Source: Ligustrum vulgare
Lineage: Eukaryota > Streptophyta > Magnoliopsida > Lamiales > Oleaceae
Reading direction: 5' to 3'
Length of the DNA stretch: 64,000 bases
Assembly: GCA_963555705.1 (NCBI GenBank)
Contig: OY743168.1
Location: 93,164,925-93,228,924, forward strand
Of this stretch, positions 57,380 through 64,000 are shown piece after piece. The position numbers were made by a program, and so were the translations under genes. Under the pieces are notes generated by a model, which worked only from the letters and a program-made list of their open reading frames with translations, ran no database searches and had not been told where the DNA came from. How positions within the stretch are numbered: the first letter of the stretch is position 1; every line of letters starts with the position of its first letter.

Positions 57380-58640
57380 CAGAGATATTCGGATGGAGCC
57401 AAGGCGAATCATTTGGACTGTTTATCATATGCTCTCATTCTTTCACACTAGCGGCTCTTCAGACCACATCTTTAGCATGGGGACCTGGCTGTCGCCTCAC
57501 TATTTGATATATCTATTGCTCCATCTACCCCCTCACCCCCCATATTTTAGTTCTTTGGCGTACTTCATCAGTAGGAACCTACAAGCTCAACACTAATAAA
57601 TGCATCAAGGACGATGCTGCCAACGGTGGGGGACTATTAGGGACCATGGTGAATACTGCATTTGGGCATTATCAACTGTCTATGGGACTGTTTTATTCTT
57701 GAGCTTGAGGTGCGAGCTTGATGTTAGAGTTGCACAAAAATGCGAAATCTCAAGCCAAGCCAAACCAAACTCATTGGTTTGAGATTGTTGGTTTAAGACC
57801 GCATGGATCCTTGATTTTGTTTTCCTTAAACCAAACCAAATAAAAAAATCTCGAACTAAACCACTTTAAATTTTTTAAGTTAAAAAGTGATTTTATTAAA
57901 TTATAAAGAAAATAATTAAAAATTAATTTTATCAAATCAAGTGTTGTATATTTGTAGTTTGAAAATGTTATATTATGTTGAAGTTTTGAAGGTAAAATTA
58001 TGTTACAATTTTTTATTGCAGTTTAGTATTTTTTTTTTTTTTTTAGTCATGTTATCACTTATTCCACTAATAGATTGTTTTGGAGGATGAGAATGCGATC
58101 AACCTTTCATTTAGATTTATGCTATTCGCATGTTTTTACTTCCATTTATCATAATACTTAGCTTAGGACTTACATTTGGAAGATGGGTGTTCCTTACTTC
58201 TTGGAAATCTTCTTATTTGTACTTAGTTTTTATTTAAACTTACATTAACTTATATTAAAAATATTATTAAAATATCGATAGATAAATCACGTATTAAAAT
58301 CAAATCAAACTGTAAATTTGAAAATAATATGGTTTGATTTGGTTTGAAAAAAGTCTAAACCACATGAAATTGTTTGAGTTGAAAGTATAGTGCAAACCTC
58401 CCAACTGAATCGTGTGCACCTATTTAATGGCATCCTTCTTGCTCGCCACTGGGAATTGCAGACATTTGGGTTGAGGCTGATTTCACAGTGGCTATACATT
58501 GCATCACTAGAGGTGGTGACCTTGAAAGATTCAAAGCTTCCTTCGACGGATCATAGACATCCTCCATTTTAATCGGGACATTATCTCTCACATTTATTGT
58601 GAGGGTAATTAGGTAGCTAACTCGTTTGTATCTAAGAGTT
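57380..58640 (+). pseudogene. LINE C-terminal RNase H-like (RVT_3) remnant, interrupted
   Basis: 57574-57699 reads 'GTYKLNTNKCIKDDAANGGG', matching the RVT_3 start (.K.N.DG......AG.G...RD), with the first catalytic Asp replaced by Asn. The second half resumes at about 58430 ('ILLARHW', then in another frame 'GIADIWVEADFTVAIHCITR'), including the conserved 'E.D' motif. A 'REGN..A' type ending follows near 58600. About 690 bp (57722-58415) of unrelated DNA with 'aagccaaaccaaac' and 'gatttggtttg' ends splits the domain. Stops and frameshifts show it is dead. RVT_3 domains end many plant L1-like LINEs. Confidence 0.65.
57722..58415. mobile_element. unclassified insertion in LINE RNase H
   Basis: Splits the RVT_3 domain. 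Its ends carry roughly inverted words (gagttgcacaaa on the left; ttgcactat on the right minus strand; 'gccaaaccaaac' opposite 'tggtttgatttgg'). It is A/T-rich and non-coding. This may be a hAT-like MITE; the boundaries are approximate. Confidence 0.4.
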
Positions 58641-59116
58641 GGGATTAGCATTGCTATTAGGAATATGGAGCGCAAGATTTAACTCGCCATCTCAAAGCAC
58701 TTGTGCTGATTGGCCTATATGGATTGCCCGGCTTTAGGGATTTGTAGTTTAGTTTATCTTCACTTTTCCTTTATTGTACAGGGAGTAGCACTCTCTCATT
58801 TACATTTTTTAGTACTTTGCTTTTCTATTTGCTATAATGTCGATTTCTTGGAAGTCGAATTTATGTCCATCTCCTTCCCAATACTATTTATTTTTCATTA
58901 CAAAAGAAAGGATTTAACCTCTGTTTGGTAAACTTGTTTATAACATACATTTTCTCAAATCGTTTTTTAACTATATACATTTTTCAAAATTACTTTTTAA
59001 TTATATAGTATTTAAACTCGAAAATATTGCATTCTTCAACAAAAATGGGCATTGATGGCATGACTTGTTAATTCATTGATGAACTATAAAGTGGCAAATT
59101 CGAGTATTGATAACAC

Positions 59117-59265
59117 TGTTTGGTTTATAAACTGGTTTATTTATGATTTTGAGGTAAAAAGTAAAGGTTAAAAATTGAAAAGAAAAAATGTATATAATTA
59201 AAAAGTGATTTGAAAAATTATATAATTTATAAATATGTTTATGAACCAAAATTTTACTTTTACCA
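59117..59265. mobile_element. short MITE-like repeat
   Basis: 'ctgtttggtttataaactgg' start and 'tttatgaaccaaa' end. It is related to 2305-2462 over most of its length. Confidence 0.45.
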
Positions 59266-59591
59266 AAAACAAAGTTGGTGGTGGCAACCCACCAAAATAC
59301 GGCGAACGTACTCATTAATGCTGGCATGTGAAGTCAATAAAGACTGCAGCCAGAAGCCCCTTTCATCGGCTCTTTTACAGCTCGTCAGAGTAAACTACCA
59401 TTAATGCACATTGCACGCTTGTTCCAATTTATTCGTCATATCTTTTTCAATATAACAAGGAATGCGACGTCATTGAACTTGAGGGTGTTGAAAGAATATA
59501 GTGAATGCAACAACACTAAAGTACTGGGATTGGAGGTCTTTATGCAAACTTTTAAATGGGAACTTGATAATAAAAAATTATTGAATAAATT

Positions 59592-59753
59592 GTTTAAAAT
59601 TACAACAATAATATAAATCGTCAAGAGTTCAAACTAAATTTACTTTTCTAATATTTTTAGATGAACTAAATCGTTTAAAATTACAACAACAATAATTTAA
59701 ATCGTCAAGAGTTCAAACTAAATTTACTTTTCTAATATTTTTAGATGAAAAAT
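59592..59753. repeat. 81-bp tandem duplication
   Basis: Two units starting 'gtttaaaattacaacaa' at 59592 and 59673, almost identical through 'ttactttt' and 'atatttttagatgaa'. Confidence 0.85.
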
Positions 59754-60299
59754 TAGAAATTATATTAATTAAACATTTTTATTCAAAAACTTAGACGATC
59801 TATTAGATAATATTATTGGACCTTACATACTTTTGAGAGTACTATGTGATTGCATGGATTGCCTGTGGCCAGGGCCAACACTGTACCTAATTACTTCCAT
59901 GTTTTCACAATCCTATAGGAAAATATTATTTTAAGGATAATCACTTCATTAAAAATGATTTATTTAAGAAAAATGATATGTATTGTGAAACCACAGTGTA
60001 TTTTTGTTTGGAAATTTTTTTTAATAAATAAAGAATATGGTGTTTTCAAGGTAAATTATATGGTTAAAAAATGATTTGAGAACAAAAAAATGTATATAAA
60101 TTTGATTATAATCAGTTTACCAAACAAATGATGTTTCACAGTCCGTTTATAAACGATTCATTATATACTGTTTATAAATAGTGTCGGACAACATTTCATT
60201 GATTATTTTTTGAAAAGTAAAAATTTGTGGTGAGAATCTTTGATCGGTAAAAATTGTTGACTTATAAAAAAATGGTTTAATAAAATAATATCACATGAC
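59754..60299. other. A/T-rich spacer
   Basis: Contains a MITE-like piece around 60000-60130. No gene is recognised. Confidence 0.4.
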
Positions 60300-60900
60300 T
60301 ATTTATAAAATAAAATTGACGTGTGATCGCATGGTTGGGAAACCGTGCGATCACACGTCAATTTTATTTTCGGGTTTTTGAATAAGACCGTGCGGTCGCA
60401 CGGTCTATATCCGCGCGGCCGCACGGTTGTCCGACCACAAGACACATTTTCATAAAGGTGCATTGTTTGGAAAGGGTGCATGGTTTGGGCCTCAACCATT
60501 TCGTCCACAACCTTTCATGATCTATATATAGGACCCTTTGGGTGTCATATTCCACACATTTATGATATGCAAAACATCTCTGATCCTCACTTCTCTCCAA
60601 AATCAAAATTATTTCATTTGTTTTGATATTCTTTCATTTCATCCTTGGAATACATAAGCCTAAATCTGGTTCGTTGTACTTGTGTTTTGGAGTGCTACAA
60701 ACACAAGTGAAGCCGTTGTATCTTGGGAGTCGATTGCCGAAATCCGTAGGTACCGTTGCGGGGCAAATTCGACTTAAGGACAAAGAGTCCAACTCTTGTC
60801 TCGGCTTTGTCCTTCTTTTCTTCTTCATCTTATTTGTGTTTTTCTTTGCCAATATTCGGAAAGGATTTACAAACCATCATTATACTTATTTTGACGCCAC
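60300..60900 (+). mobile_element. LTR-like sequence with large palindromes
   Basis: A 30-bp near-perfect hairpin (60307-60370) and further palindromic words (60389-60426) are followed by a TATA-like 'gatctatatataggac' at about 60520 and a leader-like stretch. This resembles the promoter part of a plant LTR. No partner LTR is found in the window. Confidence 0.45.
60307..60370. repeat. 30-bp inverted repeat with 4-base loop
   Basis: Arms 60307-60336 and 60341-60370 pair over 30 bp with one mismatch (T at 60332 opposite the C-containing arm). The loop is GGGA. Confidence 0.9.
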
Positions 60901-61429
60901 TATTAACAAAATCCACCCAACAGGTGAGGCAGCTGCTTGTATTCGTAGACATGGGGCCAATGACTCAACGAGTGGTTAGGGTAATGGGGTTGATTTATGT
61001 GGTGTTGGAGTTGATTTCATTGGCTCAAAAGTAGGTGCTGGTGCTTGAATTGAATTATGTGGATGTGATGAGGAAATTAGTGGCGAAGGTGATGGAGATT
61101 GAATAAATGGTTACTTGTTAGGGTGATGGGGTGGAATTTGATAATGGTGGAGTATAACATAATTAAGAGAAGGTGTCGGTGAGGGAGGTGGGTGGGTGGG
61201 TGGTTTTTGTGTTGGTTACCAGTGCTTATGCCATGGCTAGGTTGATACCACAATGTACAAGCATGTTGGAGAAGGAAGATGACTTGTTGAAAGAGGTGGT
61301 CTGTACGCAATTTGGAACTAAAGGAAGCCAGACATAGCACAATTGAGCTAGATATTAAGAAGTTGGAAGTTGGAACAAGGCTGGAAAGTAGTGTGTGCAA
61401 ATGTATTTACTAGCACGCGTAGACTTGTG

Positions 61430-61860
61430 TAATTTGTTATTCAATAATGGATATTGAAAAAGTGATATTCAAGTAAAAAAAATCTGACAAAATGTCACTT
61501 TTTTCATTAAAAAAAATTATGAAAAGTGACAATAGTTCAAAGAAAAAGTAATAAAAGTGACACAATACCACTTTTTTTTGAATGTCCAATGAATATTGCA
61601 AAAATTGAAAAAGTGATAAAAAAAATGTGGCATTGTGACACTTTTAAAAAAAAAAATGAGAAAATTATTAAAAAGATGACAAAAGTTTTAAAAAAAGTCG
61701 CATTCTATTTCATTTTTTAGTTAAATGAAAACGTGATAAAAAATGACATGATTTAGTTCAAAGAAAAAATGATAATAAAAAAAGGGCATTTTGTCACTTT
61801 TTTAACGAAAATTTTTAAAAAGTGGCACTCAAATTTTACATAGTATTTGTACTTCCTAAA
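61430..61860. repeat. degenerate 'aaaaagtgac' repeat region
   Basis: Words such as 'aaaaagtgac', 'aaaagtgata' and their complement 'gtcactttttt' recur about fifteen times. ORF 61526-61720 is a product of this low-complexity sequence. Confidence 0.6.
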
Positions 61861-62394
61861 AATTTTTAAAAAGTATTTTTGTAAAGGGGTTCAAAAATAA
61901 GAGTATTTGTGTAAGTAACCCATCAATGAAACACTACATTTCATTTTGAATTTTAATTGCATTATCAAATTCTTTTGACTCAGTGACTATTCATCTCTTA
62001 AACATGAGTATTGGTCACCTATTATAAGGAATTCTAATTCACTTTTCATAAATATTTGTAATACATTCTACTCAACAGGACATAAGTTCTCATATATAAA
62101 TTGTATATTTTAGGATTAGATGATATGGAATTAAGGTATGAATAATATAGAAGAACTATGAGTACATTTTGTGTACTCCAATTCCATCTATTTTGTATAT
62201 CTGCTTATATATGATATACACTAGGATGGCCTCAATTATTTGGTGGAATATGTTATATTAATTTTAGCTAAGTGGATGAGAAGATTATGAATTACATATT
62301 AGTTGCTTAAAAAAAAAAAAAAAAGTTAGACTGATTTGATTTTGATTTGTTACTTGTTAAACATAGTTGGAGCTACATCGATAATATCTCCACA
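61861..62394. other. spacer without recognised gene
   Basis: A/T-rich. Nothing is recognised. Confidence 0.4.
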
Positions 62395-63640
62395 TGTATT
62401 GATTAATTGCTTTAGCATGTTGATAAGTGCTTTATTAGCACTTATTCAGTTCACTATTGTTCTATTTTATTATTAGTTTGATCTTATTAAAGTATTTTTA
62501 ATGCATTTTTATGTTTTATGTTATGTAGGATCATAAAGGACGAAAAATGACCAAAATGCACTTAAGAATGAAGTTGGGGACCAATGTTGTAAATAATTTA
62601 TGGCCGTAACATTAACATTCACAGCTGTAAGTCATTATCATGTGCAAGTGTGAAAAAGGGCAGAAACTCATTTACAGCCGTAACTTCCATATTTACGGCC
62701 GTAATTTCAAAACACAGAAAAATTTCCAGAAACTCATTTACGACCGTAACACCAAAGTTTACGGTTGTAATTTCTACGCGGATTTCTTTCCTTCCAGATT
62801 TCATAACCTATCTTTGGTATTTCTTGAGCCCAACCATAGGGCACGTGTTTGTGGCTATAAAAAGGAAAATTCACAACATAATTAATAAGGGTTAAAAAAA
62901 ATTTATTGATTAAGGACGGCTAATTCTTGGAGCTTGGAAGAGAAAAATATTGGAGAAGAAAGTGAACAAGATGCACGAATTCTGGATTTTTTTCATGGCT
63001 ATACTTGGCTAGACTTCTTCACCAAGTTCAAAAGGGGATGTTGTATTTCAATTACTTTGTTCATCACTTTTCCAAACTAGTAACGTAGTTCTAATTTCTC
63101 TACTTTGATTGTTGGATTTTTATGCGCTTCAATTCAATCAATGTAATAATTATTTGATTAAGGCCTTATCTTATAATTTATTGTATTGAGATTTGCTATT
63201 TTGAATGATTGGATTCGTAATTGTCATTTTGTTCAAATTCTAGTAGGAAGTGGGATTTTGGTATTTCCATGGAAAAATCCAACTTAGGTTGATCGTCTCG
63301 AGCTTGTGTGATTGATAATCTAATTCGCCTTCATTCTTCTAGAACTTATATAGTTGTTGTCTTAAATCTAAAGAGCTTGTTTTAGGTTATTCAATAGTTA
63401 ATGTTTAATTAGAAAGTTTATTCTAATTAAATGCAATTCAGGGAGAATAAGAATAGTTAGAACTTATTAAATATTTACGGGTGATAAATCAAAGAAGAAA
63501 TTGAAATCGGGTTACTTGAAAAGTGATAACAGTGTGATAGAATACAACCAAACTTGATAATTAGGATTCATTAATAATTGATCTATATTCCATTCATTTT
63601 ATATGCTTATTTTATTGTTCAAGTTATTTATAATTTTCAA
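62395..63640 (+). mobile_element. gypsy-type LTR-like sequence
   Basis: 'gtaggatcataaaggacgaa' near 62525, five variants of TTACGGCCGTAA (62580-62775, with a perfect palindrome at 62693-62704), then 'gctataaaaagg' (TATA-like, about 62850) and a long T-rich leader. These are features of long plant gypsy LTRs. No terminal repeats or second copy are visible in the window. Confidence 0.5.
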
Positions 63641-63801
63641 ACTCAAATACCCCTGCTGCACATCGTGCTGAGGTGGACAATGGGTCCAACACGAAGGACG
63701 TCAACACAGTCAACTCTCAACTTTCAATTGCATGACCGACCTCAATTTGAAGAGGGAGGTGATTCTGCAAAACCGAGGTGATTTCTTGTCGAGGTGATTT
63801 A

Positions 63802-64000
63802 GTTGATGATCCATAAGTACCTGTAAGATAGGATATCATCAACATTACAAGGCAATCAGTTTCAAAGGCGAGAAATACCTCCTTGAGAGGCAAAGCGAAG
63901 ACGTTAGTTGATGATCCATAAGTACCTATAAGGCAGGATATCATCAACATTACAAGGCAATCCGTCTCAAAGGCGAGAAAGACCTCCTTGAGAGGCAAAG
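63802..64000. repeat. 105-bp tandem array entering at the right edge
   Basis: The word 'gttgatgatccataagtacc' at 63802 and 63907 marks units of 105 bp with only a few differences. The array continues past the window. On the minus strand it stays open as a repeated 35-residue unit ('MPLKEVFLAFETDCLVMLMI' start) because 105 is a multiple of three; this alone does not show it is coding. Confidence 0.8.

Noticed and set aside
63717..63998. 93-codon ORF as a membrane protein with 35-residue repeats
   Set aside because: The open frame results from a 105-bp repeat length; there is no start context or family match.

Overview
This window is repeat-rich nuclear DNA from a flowering plant, most likely a eudicot. 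It is strongly A+T rich, has plant-type introns, and is filled with plant transposable-element families: Ty1/copia, Ty3/gypsy, L1-like LINE, CACTA (En/Spm), MULE, Helitron and Tourist-like MITEs. The only gene that looks intact and host-owned encodes a small secreted peptide of the CEP (C-TERMINALLY ENCODED PEPTIDE) family at 45647-45925. I could not assign a species.

Layout. 1-905 is a copia-type LTR cut by the window edge. 2615-13447 is a minus-strand copia element (Copia-1). Its gag/pol is decayed, a 1.37 kb element is nested at 6081-7453, and a 3265-bp composite MULE with a 9-bp target duplication sits inside its right-hand LTR at 10070-13334. Part of that MULE resembles a DREB2-type AP2 domain. 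16172-16460 and 25289-25960 are two halves of one plus-strand copia gag (Copia-2). Between them lie 8.8 kb that include a CACTA element with a two-gene transposase set (19003-23985) and a GC-bearing subterminal repeat array ending in a CACTA terminus at 25288.

25709-30723 and 37806-39619 form an unusual mosaic. Segment A is repeated as B, and between them is X1, a copy of X2 found about 8.6 kb downstream. Both junctions show microhomology. 31085-37190 is a minus-strand L1-like LINE with a nested tandem amplification of its zinc-finger end. A shortened gypsy element (34098-37086) interrupts its reverse-transcriptase frame.

40055-45460 holds a CACTA terminus fragment, an LTR fragment, a tandem repeat and MITE-like elements. 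The CEP gene follows at 45.6 kb, with a MITE in its promoter region and a non-autonomous copia (Copia-3, 46127-50386) inserted about 200 bp after its stop codon. The 3' LTR of Copia-3 is split by a Helitron (47490-50325), and that Helitron carries a second, nearly identical copy of the 1.37 kb element.

From 50.4 to 57.2 kb there is no clear mobile element. It holds microsatellites, a hairpin, and several exon-like pieces that may be a decayed host gene. 57.4-58.7 kb is the RNase H end of another LINE. 60.3-63.6 kb contains LTR-like sequences with palindromic word repeats, and the right edge enters a 105-bp tandem array. The genes do not form a pathway: apart from the CEP precursor, the coding content is transposon machinery at various stages of decay.
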